Below, in pieces: positions 1 to 7,615 of a stretch of 26,880 nt of DNA (the stretch's first letter is position 1; each line of letters begins with the position of its first letter). A model generated the notes under the pieces. The model was not told the origin of the DNA. It searched no databases and saw only the letters and a list, made by a program, of their open reading frames with translations. The position numbers and the translations under genes are program-made. Origin of the DNA: an uncultured bacterium (GTDB lineage: Bacteria > Verrucomicrobiota > Kiritimatiellia > CAIKKV01); NCBI GenBank assembly GCA_903828035.1, contig CAIKKV010000068.1, positions 1 to 26,880 on the forward strand. The letters are read 5' to 3'.

Positions 1-274
1 CCGGGATCTCGATCGGCTTGCCGTCCGCATCGGCGGCCATGATCGGATCGGCGTATACGGGATCGTCGTTTGTCCCTTTATTGATAAACAACCGGTATTT
101 CTTTTTGAACGGCCAGATCCCCTTTGACGAGGTGCTGCCCAGCACCATGTCGATTTTGCCGTCCTGGTTCCAGTCCACCATGACCGGATGCGCGGTCAGC
201 ATCTCCGTTTCCATCCGGTTGACCAGGTTGGTCCACGTCTGGCCGTCCGGCGACACGTCCACGAAATACTGGTT
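1..274 (-). pseudogene. Continuation of the FG-GAP protein frame beyond an in-frame TAG (runs off the window)
   Basis: On the minus strand the frame of the upstream FG-GAP gene continues after the TAG at 275-277 for 91 codons to the window edge with no further stop. The first residues, NQYFVDVSPDGQTWTNL, look like the last strand of the discoidin-like domain that the stop interrupts. They are followed by a typical FG-GAP calcium loop, DWNQDGKIDMVLG. No ribosome binding site or good start codon lies right after the TAG, so this is better read as the severed 3' part of one gene than as a separate gene. The true 3' end lies outside the window. The alternatives are stop readthrough or a base error in the assembly. 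Confidence 0.7.
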
Positions 275-277
275 CTA
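275..277 (-). other. In-frame amber (TAG) codon interrupting the FG-GAP gene
   Basis: The plus strand reads cta, so the coding strand reads GAG AAC TAG AAC CAG TAT. Homologous-looking sequence continues in the same frame on both sides. TAG also ends the amidohydrolase at 15388-15390 and the transposase at 23524-23526, so it serves as a normal stop in this genome. A single base change from CAG or TGG would account for it. Confidence 0.85.
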
Positions 278-2353
278 GTTCTCATCCTCCTCCATGCCCA
301 TGCGATAGAGCTTGCCCTGCCAGTAAAACGGAACGAAACAGGCATTCCAGCGGCTGTCGCGGTTGGAAAAAAGGAACCGGATCGTGTCCAGCTTGACCGG
401 TTCCGCCCAGGCGATCTCGGCGGCGAACTTATAAAATCCGAACGAGGTGGCCATGAACGCGTTGGACGTGTTGGCGTTGTCCGGGTTCAGCATGTTCAAG
501 GGGCGTTCGATCATCTGCTTGCCCTTGGCCTCCTCCGATCCAGGCGTGAAGACCGTCACGCGATTGGAGGTCGCCAGATTTTTTCCATCCCTCAACGCCT
601 CGAAGCGCGCGATATGCAACAGGCTGTCCCTCATATTCCCCATGCCGTTCCGGTCGTTGTTGACGCGAATGGCCTTGATGGCAAAGGGCACCGTGACGGG
701 GATCTCCTGCCAGCCCGTGTGGCGGTTTCGCGTCTGAGGAATGTTGATCGGCTTCATCGAGCGGAACGTCAGGCCGTCCGGGGCCAGGTCGGAAAAGAAA
801 TACACCTTGCCGCCCACGCTCATCATCAGCCGCTTCCGGCCGGAGCCATCCTCGGGAAGAACGCTGACCGACGACCCATAAACTTCGTATTGCCGCTCCT
901 CCTCCCGCACGGGCGCCATGGCGGGGTCGCCGTTGAAGGTGAACCAGCCCGCCATCTCATAACGCCGCTCGCCGGGGCTCTTCGAGACATTGCGGTACAG
1001 GGCCGTACGCCGCAGGCCCCACTTGCAATGATGATCGGTTTCGCCCTGGATGATCAGGTCGCGCGAGCCGGGCTTGAACCAATCCACGATCAGCGGCTGA
1101 ACCATGAACTCGAAGCGGATGAAATCCTGGCCGTGCAGAACGGTTGCGGGCAAAAACACGGGAGGCCGTCCTGGCGCGATCACTCGCGGATACCAGCGGA
1201 TCGTGCCCTTTAGCCCGCTGTCCATGACGAATAGATCCTGCGCGCCGTTGCCGCGGAAGTCGGCGAATCGCGCCATCGTGCCGGCCGGAATCGGACCGTG
1301 CGGATTCTTCAGGGGAAGCGGGGGCCGGAGTTGGTCCACGTCCCCCTTCGCGGCCCGGCGGAACCAGACCACACTCTCCCGCGTGGGCCAATCCACCCGG
1401 AAGGCATTGCAGCGAATGGGCGCCTCGGTGCTGACCAGGTCGGGAACGCCGTCGCCGTCCACATCGGCGACCGCGGGATTGGGCGCCGCGATGGATTGCC
1501 CGTCGGGCGTGAGAATCTCCACGCCTTTATCGAAAAAAGGGGCGGACGGCGTGCCGGCGTTCCGGTAGAAAAACAGGCCGCGGGCGGGCGGCTCTTTCAG
1601 CGGGGCCAGGAAAGCGAGATCGGGCGCGGGCGCGCCGCCGTCCGCCGGCATCCTCGTGGCGGTCCGGCCCCAGGGCGTCCATTGCTCCGGCACCCCCAGC
1701 GGCCTGACGCCCGGGGCTTCGTCGCGCGTCCGGCAAATCAGCACGTCCTGCAGGCCGTCGCCATCCCAGTCGGCGACGGTCAGGGTCAGCACCTGCCGGG
1801 CGAAAATTCCCTTGTTCCAATACATGCTTTCAGGACCCGTTGAGAAGCGGGCGTTCTCGCGGATCACGGACGGCGACCCGGGGAAATAGTCGGGCGAGTG
1901 GGGCCACAGGGCCCACCAGAACGGGGCATGCGCCGTGCCGGTGTTGGGACAATAGCGCAGCTGGCCGTCGAAGAAAATGACGTCGGTCAGCCCGTCGTGA
2001 TTCAGATCGCCGTAGGCGCGCGACTGCACATGCTCGATCGTCTGGGGCGTGGTTTCCGTGCTGTTGAACGGCTGCGTAAGCCCGTGGCTGAACCGGGGGT
2101 CGGCGCGGGTGCCTTCGTTCAGGTACGAAAAGCCCTTTCCCGTGGAGCCGGAATCGTAAACGAAAATATCCGGCTTGCCGTCTTCATTCCAGTCCCAGAT
2201 CTCGAAACCGGTGTCGCTGCGGAACTGGCCGCCATCGAGCCGTTCCCCGGGGAACGGGAAACAGACGAGCGACTCGGTTGCGCGGGCGGGAAAACCCGAC
2301 ACCACCAGACCGAGCGCCAGACTTCTGAAACAGTTCCGCCGACGGATGCTCAT
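275..2353 (-). CDS. Secreted FG-GAP/VCBS-repeat protein with discoidin-like domain, cut by an in-frame TAG
   Basis: The product up to the TAG is 692 aa. It starts with a signal peptide (MSIRRRNCFRSLALGLVVSG, likely cut after ARA near residue 25), so it is exported. FG-GAP-type loops of the form DxDxDGxxD occur near residues 54, 116, 195 and 298, with weaker ones later, which fits a calcium-binding beta-propeller. Residues from about 540 onward resemble an F5/8 (discoidin) carbohydrate-binding fold, and the TAG falls inside that fold. The chosen ATG overlaps the stop of the upstream gene as TAATG, so translation is probably coupled; a start six codons upstream is possible but lies inside that gene. 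Such proteins usually bind ligands or polysaccharide at the cell surface. No catalytic site is visible. The call of one interrupted gene is firm; the function is not. Confidence 0.8.
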   Translation of the reverse strand: MSIRRRNCFRSLALGLVVSGFPARATESLVCFPFPGERLDGGQFRSDTGFEIWDWNEDGKPDIFVYDSGSTGKGFSYLNEGTRADPRFSHGLTQPFNSTETTPQTIEHVQSRAYGDLNHDGLTDVIFFDGQLRYCPNTGTAHAPFWWALWPHSPDYFPGSPSVIRENARFSTGPESMYWNKGIFARQVLTLTVADWDGDGLQDVLICRTRDEAPGVRPLGVPEQWTPWGRTATRMPADGGAPAPDLAFLAPLKEPPARGLFFYRNAGTPSAPFFDKGVEILTPDGQSIAAPNPAVADVDGDGVPDLVSTEAPIRCNAFRVDWPTRESVVWFRRAAKGDVDQLRPPLPLKNPHGPIPAGTMARFADFRGNGAQDLFVMDSGLKGTIRWYPRVIAPGRPPVFLPATVLHGQDFIRFEFMVQPLIVDWFKPGSRDLIIQGETDHHCKWGLRRTALYRNVSKSPGERRYEMAGWFTFNGDPAMAPVREEERQYEVYGSSVSVLPEDGSGRKRLMMSVGGKVYFFSDLAPDGLTFRSMKPINIPQTRNRHTGWQEIPVTVPFAIKAIRVNNDRNGMGNMRDSLLHIARFEALRDGKNLATSNRVTVFTPGSEEAKGKQMIERPLNMLNPDNANTSNAFMATSFGFYKFAAEIAWAEPVKLDTIRFLFSNRDSRWNACFVPFYWQGKLYRMGMEEDEN

Positions 2354-4629
2354 TACCGCACGATCATCCAATCGAGAACGGCTCCGTCGGGAGCAGGCTT
2401 TTCAAACAGGACGGTGAAGCCTCCGGCGGTCTTTTTCGTCACGGCCCGGTTGCCGATCCAGCTCTGCTCAACAAAGACCGCATAGCTCGCGTCCGCTTCC
2501 GGAGTCGCAAACGCAATGGCCACGGCCGTCTCGCCCGCCTTCACGGCAACATCCTTGCCGCGCAAGTTGCGGGCGGGAACGGCATCGGCGGACAGGCCGG
2601 CGGTCCGGATCGACCCCTCCACGCTCAGGCCGCCGCCCGTGAAGTTGAACTCCCCCGTCTCGCGGGAAACCGTCAGGCTGGCCACTTTCGGCGCCGCATT
2701 GCTTTGGATCGCATAATGCCATTTGATCGGCTGGATATGGTGCGGCTGGGTAAACAGAAGCGCCGCCTCTTCCGTATCGGCCCCGAACCAGAGGCCCACG
2801 TTGCACGCGGATTCAATCCGCAGCAATTTATTCCACGCCAGCTGCCGGTCATAATGGAAAGCCCGGTCCTTTTCGCCGTCGCCGGTGGAATTGCCGTGAA
2901 CCCACAACACGCTGTCGCGCATGACGCCATTGTTGGCAATATCGAACACCGAGGACGGAAAAACGCCGGGCACCTTGTCCCACAGCCAGCTCCGGAAGGG
3001 GGTCGGCTTGAACGGATCCGGGCCGATGGCTTGTTCGATCGCGTCGTTGGCCGCGAAATCCACGGCCGTGCCGGCAAACGGGGTCGGAACCAGCCGGATG
3101 CTGCGCTTGGAGTTGCCGACGCCTTCCGACACCTCATACGCATTGGCGCCCGGAGCCACGATGTAATGCAACGGTTTCTCGTGCCCGTCCCAGCTGTAAT
3201 TCTCCGGCTTGTACAGCGTCGGCGCGCCGGCCGATTTCGCGCCCCACCAGTGCCGGATGATCCGCATGTCGGCCGTTCCATCGGCATTCTTCGTCACGCT
3301 GTCGATCAGATACCAGCGGCGGACGGCTTTGGCTTTGGGGACGTATTCGTCCTCTTCATCCACGGCAAAGTAGCGCCCCACCACGGCCTCGCTGATCGGC
3401 GCATCTGCGGAGAAGCGGATCAGACCGCCCATCCGGAGCTCGTTGAACCCGGCCGCGCCTTTCCAGGTCGTGGTCGGGTACGTTTTCCCCTGGAACGTTG
3501 CGTTCGAGAGCCGCATGTCGATTTCCCAGAAGGAGGCGGGCGACACGATCATGACCGTTCCGTTGGTGATCAGCTTCGCCGGATTCAGGTTGATGATCGG
3601 GCGGCCGCTGCCGAGCGTCTCGGGGGTCCTCTCGACGGCATTCTTGTACACCAATTCGCCCGAAACCGGATCCCACCGCTCCACCTTGGCCCGGAAGATC
3701 CCCGTCAACGACTCCACAAACGCGGCGTAGATGACGCCGTTCTCATCCCCCGAGGTGGAATGCACATCGCCCATGTACTTGAAGCGGGCATCGAACAGGT
3801 AGTTGTCGCCCTGGGAGTAATTGTGCCGCCACAAGCGCACGTCGAAAGTCTGGTTCTCGTTGTGGGAGTTCGACTGCAAATCGAGAATGCTGACGTGGTT
3901 TTTGTTGCTGAAAATATCGCCCTTGGGATGACCCGTCAGGGTGTCGGCCATAAAGTACCACTTCTTCTTCGCCTGATCATAACCCAGCGATTTCACATAA
4001 AGACGCTCGACCGAGTTATATTCCCCGACGCTCAAAAACATGCCCGGAAAAACGCCGCGAATGGTGGCCACGTAGAACCGCTGGTCCTTGCCGGGCAGGA
4101 CCGCCTCCTGCAGCCAGTCCCGGTAACTGGTCGATCCGCGGAGGATGGTGTTCTTCATCGTGAGCATCGGATAATACCCCCAGAACGACAGGCTATCGCC
4201 CTGCGCCAGGTTCATCACCCGTTCGATCGACAGCCCGGAGGATTGCGGCGGAAAGAGCCTCGGCGTGTTTCCGCGGGAATCGAAGACCGTCACGCCGGGG
4301 CCCGATTTCCAGGATTTCGTGGGTTCCGGCGGCGCGGGGATGCGCAATTCCCGCTGGCTGTTGTTTTTGGGAGTCCAGCCTGACGCCGCATTGACGGGAA
4401 TGACGATGACCCCGCCGCCCGTCGCCATGACGGCTTCCGACGCCTTGCGGAGCGTGTCCTGGGCGTTGCTGGCGGTCTCCACCGGCCCAAACTTCTCCAG
4501 GGAATAAAACGGCCCGGCCCCGGCCGCCGGCGCGGCGGTCGAACTGGCGGCCGCGGGGGCTTGCGCCCAGGCCGACAAGGCAACACCCGTGGCCAGCCAC
4601 AGGGAACTGATTATCAACTGCCGTTTCAT
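2353..4629 (-). CDS. Large secreted protein, paralogue B of a tandem pair (possible beta-helix)
   Basis: This protein of 758 aa begins with a signal peptide (MKRQLIISSLWLATGVALSAWAQ). I do not recognise an assigned family. The N-terminus after the signal (SLEKFGPV, then TLRKASEAVMATGGGVIVIP) resembles the opening of pectate-lyase-3 type right-handed beta-helices, where a D/K-FG motif is followed by a GGG-V-IP strand. The last 82 residues form a compact module ending LDWMIVR, a type of tail seen at the C-terminus of secreted polysaccharide-active and fibre-like proteins. It aligns along its whole length with the neighbouring 4649-6913 product. A GGGAG ribosome site lies just upstream of the ATG, and only 19 bases separate it from that gene. 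A role in binding or degrading extracellular polysaccharide is inferred from fold resemblance and neighbours only. Confidence 0.85.
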   Translation of the reverse strand: MKRQLIISSLWLATGVALSAWAQAPAAASSTAAPAAGAGPFYSLEKFGPVETASNAQDTLRKASEAVMATGGGVIVIPVNAASGWTPKNNSQRELRIPAPPEPTKSWKSGPGVTVFDSRGNTPRLFPPQSSGLSIERVMNLAQGDSLSFWGYYPMLTMKNTILRGSTSYRDWLQEAVLPGKDQRFYVATIRGVFPGMFLSVGEYNSVERLYVKSLGYDQAKKKWYFMADTLTGHPKGDIFSNKNHVSILDLQSNSHNENQTFDVRLWRHNYSQGDNYLFDARFKYMGDVHSTSGDENGVIYAAFVESLTGIFRAKVERWDPVSGELVYKNAVERTPETLGSGRPIINLNPAKLITNGTVMIVSPASFWEIDMRLSNATFQGKTYPTTTWKGAAGFNELRMGGLIRFSADAPISEAVVGRYFAVDEEDEYVPKAKAVRRWYLIDSVTKNADGTADMRIIRHWWGAKSAGAPTLYKPENYSWDGHEKPLHYIVAPGANAYEVSEGVGNSKRSIRLVPTPFAGTAVDFAANDAIEQAIGPDPFKPTPFRSWLWDKVPGVFPSSVFDIANNGVMRDSVLWVHGNSTGDGEKDRAFHYDRQLAWNKLLRIESACNVGLWFGADTEEAALLFTQPHHIQPIKWHYAIQSNAAPKVASLTVSRETGEFNFTGGGLSVEGSIRTAGLSADAVPARNLRGKDVAVKAGETAVAIAFATPEADASYAVFVEQSWIGNRAVTKKTAGGFTVLFEKPAPDGAVLDWMIVR

Positions 4630-4648
4630 GGTCTTCTCCCACTACTAT

Positions 4649-6913
4649 TTAGCGAACGATCATCCAATCCAGCGCCGCCCCCGCGGGCGCCGGCTTTTCA
4701 AATTCAACGGTAAAGCCGCCAGCCGTCTTTTTCGTCACGGCGCGGTTGCCCATCCAATTCTGTTCAATGAAGACGGCGTACTCGGCATCCGCTTCGGGAT
4801 TGGCAAACGCCACCGTCACGGCGGCTTCGCCGGCCTTCACGGCCACATTCTTGCCGCGCAGGTTGCGGGCCGGGGTGGCGTCCGCGGATAAGCCCGCGGC
4901 CGTAACGGAACCCTCGAAGCGGGCGCCGTTCGAGAACTGAAAGGCGCCGGTATCGCGCGAGACCGTCAGGGCCGCCACCTTCGGAGGCTTGTTGCTCTCG
5001 AAGCCGTAGTACCACTTGACCGGCTGCTCCAGGAACGGCTGCTCAAAGAGGATGGCGGCCTTGGTGAAGTCGCCCTTGATATCCAGTCCGACCTCGGCAG
5101 CAGATTCGAATACAATCATGTTCTCCCAAGACGGCTTCTGCTCCTTGGTTTTAGGCACTTGCGCCAGGCTCTTGGGGCCGCCGCGGACATGCAGCGCCGC
5201 GTAGCGGGAGACGCCCCAGTTCACGACGTCCATCACCGGCGAGGGGAAGGCGCCAGGCACCTTGTCCCACATCCACATCTTGAAGGGAATCGGCTTGAAC
5301 GGATCAGGGCCGATGGCCTGCTCGACCTCATCCCCCGCGGCAAAGTCAAACGCCTTGCCGGCGTCGGGATGCGGCGTCACGCCCAGGATCGGCTGGGTCT
5401 TGAACCCCTCGGTGGGAACAGCCTTGGACACATCGTTCACGAAGGTTCCGGGGGCGATGGCATACGCCAGGGGGCGCTCGTGGCCATCCCAGGTGTAGTT
5501 TTCCATGCGGTAGAGAGTCGGGCTTCCCGCGTCCTTGGCGCCCCACCACAGGCGGCGGATGGTGATATCCTTGGTGCCGTCGGCATTCGCCTTCAAACCG
5601 GTGACCTCATACCAGCGGAGCAGCTTGTCCTGGATCGCCTCGGTCGGTTCGGTCAGCGCGAAAAAACGGCCGATGATGGACTCGTCCCAGGGGCAATCCT
5701 TGTCGCCCCGGATCAGCCCGCCCATGGACAGCCCCTTGCTGTTGACGCCGGTCGGGTAGTTCGTGCCGCGCCAGGAGTAGATCCCGGTGTTGATGGTATC
5801 CCAGTAGGATTCGGCCGGCACGATCCAGACCTTGCCGCCGGTCACCCACTTGTTGGAATTGAGATTGATGAGGGGGCGCGAGTTGGACAGGGTCTTGTCA
5901 TTGTTGCCACTCGTGTAAGTCACCGTGTTGGAGGTCCAATCCGCCTTCGCAACCTTGGCGCGGAAGTTGTTCAACAGGCTGTGCACATAACCGCCAAACA
6001 GCGTGCCGTTCTCGTCGCCCGCGGCCGAATGAATGTCGCTCATATAGTCGAACCAGGCAAAGAACATGTAGGTGTCGCCGGCGGCATACTGGTTGCGGCG
6101 GAGCATCACGTCGTAGGTCTGCTCATCGGTGTTGCAATTCTGCTCCATCCAGACAAGGCCCACGTTGTTCTTGTTGTGGACAATGGCCCTGGCCTTGTGG
6201 TCGATCTCGGTATCGGCGACAAAATAGTGGCTCTTTTTGACGCTATCGTACCCGACTGATTTGACATAAAGGCGGTCCACGGCGCCGTCGTAACCGGGCC
6301 CGGCATGGGCGTTTAGAAACTGGCCAGGGCGAATGCCGCGGATCGTGGGCACATAGAACTTCGCGTCCTTGCCCTTGGCGACCGGATCCGTGATCCAATC
6401 CAGGTAGCTGTTGGAGCCGGAGATGAGGTTGTTCTTCATCTTGACCATATGATCGGTGGTCCAATGAGGCAGGCTGTCATCGGGAGCCATGCGCAGGGTC
6501 CGCTCAAGGGTCAGCCCGCTGATCTGCGGCAATTGAATGGTCGTGCCTTTCTCCCCGATCTCCACGATGGTGAAGCCGGTTCCGGTTCCCCATGACTTGT
6601 TGGAGGGAGCGGGCGCCGCGGGAACGCGGAACGTGCGCTGATAGGTGTTGGCCACGTTCAGGGCCTTGGTTTCCGCGGGCGACAGAATCAGGATCCCGCC
6701 GGTCCCCGAAAGCGCCTTCGCCGCCGTTTCAAAGGTGGCCTTCAAATCCCCCTGTTTCACCGAGCCGAAATCGGACAAGCGGACGGTCGCCAGGGTTTGC
6801 GTCGGCGCAGCCGCCTGCTGGGCTGAGGCCGTTGATACGCTCGCCCAAACGGCTATCGCCATGGCGCCCAGCAAAGCAAAACGCCTCCATCCAGCCATCC
6901 TTAACCAGCTCAT
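4649..6913 (-). CDS. Large secreted protein, paralogue A of a tandem pair (possible beta-helix)
   Basis: This is the first gene of the three-gene operon. From the preferred start (ATG at 6911-6913) the product is 754 aa with a signal peptide ending near STASAQQ. The ATG at 6920-6922 is in frame, but AAAGGGAG abuts it directly, whereas the same motif sits nine bases before the 6913 start, so the downstream ATG is favoured. Residues after the signal (VRLSDFGSVKQGDL, then GTGGILIL) fit a pectate-lyase-3-like N-terminus. Blocks shared with the downstream paralogue include GDENG, WWGAK, an N-Y-x-W-D-G-H-E motif and GPDPFKP. The C-terminal 82 residues differ from those of the paralogue at only 13 positions by my count. 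No catalytic residues can be assigned. Confidence 0.85.
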   Translation of the reverse strand: MSWLRMAGWRRFALLGAMAIAVWASVSTASAQQAAAPTQTLATVRLSDFGSVKQGDLKATFETAAKALSGTGGILILSPAETKALNVANTYQRTFRVPAAPAPSNKSWGTGTGFTIVEIGEKGTTIQLPQISGLTLERTLRMAPDDSLPHWTTDHMVKMKNNLISGSNSYLDWITDPVAKGKDAKFYVPTIRGIRPGQFLNAHAGPGYDGAVDRLYVKSVGYDSVKKSHYFVADTEIDHKARAIVHNKNNVGLVWMEQNCNTDEQTYDVMLRRNQYAAGDTYMFFAWFDYMSDIHSAAGDENGTLFGGYVHSLLNNFRAKVAKADWTSNTVTYTSGNNDKTLSNSRPLINLNSNKWVTGGKVWIVPAESYWDTINTGIYSWRGTNYPTGVNSKGLSMGGLIRGDKDCPWDESIIGRFFALTEPTEAIQDKLLRWYEVTGLKANADGTKDITIRRLWWGAKDAGSPTLYRMENYTWDGHERPLAYAIAPGTFVNDVSKAVPTEGFKTQPILGVTPHPDAGKAFDFAAGDEVEQAIGPDPFKPIPFKMWMWDKVPGAFPSPVMDVVNWGVSRYAALHVRGGPKSLAQVPKTKEQKPSWENMIVFESAAEVGLDIKGDFTKAAILFEQPFLEQPVKWYYGFESNKPPKVAALTVSRDTGAFQFSNGARFEGSVTAAGLSADATPARNLRGKNVAVKAGEAAVTVAFANPEADAEYAVFIEQNWMGNRAVTKKTAGGFTVEFEKPAPAGAALDWMIVR

Positions 6914-7055
6914 ATCTCTCATCTCCCTTTAATGTTGGGTTATCCTACAACTCAAGCTAATCCACTACAAGTTATTACTGGGAGTTGAGGCGGCCTCAGG
7001 GCGCATTGCAATTTCGTCGGGGTCGACAGCACGAGCGAGTCAAATTATTTGGAGT

Positions 7056-7073
7056 GCGGCGGCTTGACGCCGC
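7056..7073. repeat. GC-rich hairpin GCGGCG-gcttga-CGCCGC
   Basis: A perfect 6-base stem flanks a 6-base loop and is followed by TTTC. Similar GCGGCG/CGCCGC palindromes are commonly repeated in genomes with RAYT transposases, so this may be a REP-like copy. It could also act as a weak terminator. Only one copy is visible here, so family membership is inference. Confidence 0.45.
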
Positions 7074-7200
7074 TTTCGATGACTGAAACTGTGGGCATTT
7101 GAGGTGAAAATGAATGGCGCTTCCGGGTTTACAGGGGGATTGTATACGGGTTCAAGTGACCACATGGCTTCGGTCAATGCGTTATTTCAGTCTTTTTACT

Positions 7201-7296
7201 CGTCATCCCGAGCGGAGGCCCGCTTCGGGCCGGAGTCGAGGGATCTCCGGGTTTAGCCGGTAAGGACGAGATCCCTCGACTACGCTCGGGATGACG
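7201..7296. repeat. Imperfect palindrome of the GTCATCCCGAGC / GTCGAGGGATCTC type
   Basis: CGTCATCCCGAGCG (7201-7214) and GTCGAGGGATCTC (7235-7247) are mirrored exactly by GAGATCCCTCGAC (7268-7280) and CGCTCGGGATGACG (7283-7296). The left arm carries an extra small hairpin, GGCCCG-cttCGGGCC, at about 7216-7233. I recall this sequence type as a dispersed intergenic palindrome in many unrelated bacterial genomes. Translated on the minus strand it gives the familiar spurious VIPSVVEGS peptide. It is probably a mobile palindromic repeat, not a gene. Confidence 0.7.
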
Positions 7297-7339
7297 GCAA
7301 AGGCGCTGTGAGGCCGAAGAAAAATAGGCCTGGCAGGTA

Positions 7340-7354
7340 TTTCATTCAATGAAA
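7340..7354. promoter_or_regulatory. Operator-like palindrome TTTCATT-C-AATGAAA
   Basis: A perfect 7-base inverted repeat around one central base sits 46 bases upstream of the small gene at 7400. It is AT-rich in GC-rich surroundings, which fits a dimeric repressor site, possibly autoregulatory for the antitoxin-like product. There is no direct support beyond symmetry and position. Confidence 0.3.
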
Positions 7355-7399
7355 AATCCCCCCACAAACCCGGAAGCGCCTTTTTGTTAATACAAACCC

Positions 7400-7606
7400 A
7401 TGGTAGCGGTCGACGCACATTCCGATATTCAAAGCGATCTGCTGCGGCAGATGACGCCGGCCCGGCGCTTGAAGGTCGCCGAATCGTTGTATTGGCAGTC
7501 GCGCGCCTTGAAAGCGGCCAGTCTCAAGGCGTTTCATCCGGACTGGACGGAAGAGCAAATTAAAACGGAAGTCCGAAAGCTGTTTTTATATGTCACAACC
7601 GACTGA
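7400..7606 (+). CDS. Small helical protein, antitoxin-like (no partner visible)
   Basis: The product is 68 aa. Its core (TPARRLKVAESLYWQSRALK, then LKAFHPDWTEEQIKTEVRKL) has the pattern of small proteins with an R-x-x-H-P-D-x-S/T-E-E-x-I motif that are often listed as antitoxins or partners of nucleotidyltransferase or PIN toxins. I recognise the pattern but cannot place it in a named family with certainty. No ribosome site is seen before ATG 7400; a weak TAATAC lies six bases upstream, and an internal ATG before TPARRL is an alternative start. The next gene is convergent, with its stop nine bases away, so no toxin is encoded in an operon with it. Confidence 0.6.
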   Translation: MVAVDAHSDIQSDLLRQMTPARRLKVAESLYWQSRALKAASLKAFHPDWTEEQIKTEVRKLFLYVTTD

Positions 7607-7615
7607 TTTAATTGA

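Larger units (their letters stand above)
7116..7380. repeat. 265-bp unit bounded by a 26-bp inverted repeat (MITE-like)
   Basis: The left arm (7116-7141) begins GGCGCTTCCGGGTTT. The right arm (7355-7380) ends AAACCCGGAAGCGCC. Reversed and complemented, the two arms match at 23 of 26 positions, and the three mismatches are adjacent. The enclosed DNA has no gene and itself holds another palindrome. This layout fits a small non-autonomous element or a large imperfect stem-loop. No target-site duplication is obvious at the outer edges. Confidence 0.5.
6914..7399. other. 486-base gene-free region: operon leader and clustered palindromes
   Basis: I see no convincing gene here. The left end carries the leader of the minus-strand secreted-protein operon. 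A weak promoter candidate on that strand, TTGTAG, 17 bases, TAGGAT, lies at about 6941-6969. The rest is dominated by inverted repeats: a short GC hairpin (7056-7073), a 26-base inverted pair (7116-7141 and 7355-7380), a larger palindrome inside that pair (7201-7296), and a 15-base operator-like palindrome (7340-7354). Short open frames over these palindromes read as repeat translations, not as proteins. Confidence 0.6.

Noticed and set aside
1..277. General reassignment of TAG to an amino acid
   Set aside because: TAG ends the amidohydrolase (15388-15390) and the RAYT (23524-23526) at natural protein ends, so the codon works as a stop here. Local readthrough remains possible.
2273..2353. Twin-arginine (Tat) signal on the FG-GAP protein (RRRNCF)
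   Set aside because: The phenylalanine is one position too far from the arginine pair for the usual Tat motif, so an ordinary Sec signal peptide is more likely.
2704..4383. 559-codon plus-strand open frame over secreted paralogue B
   Set aside because: It is antisense to a gene with a signal peptide and a full-length paralogue next door. A similar shadow appears over the paralogue, which shows it is a composition effect.
7203..7418. 71-codon minus-strand frame in the intergenic palindromes
   Set aside because: The peptide VIPSVVEGS is the usual translation of the dispersed GTCATCCCGAGC palindrome and not a protein.
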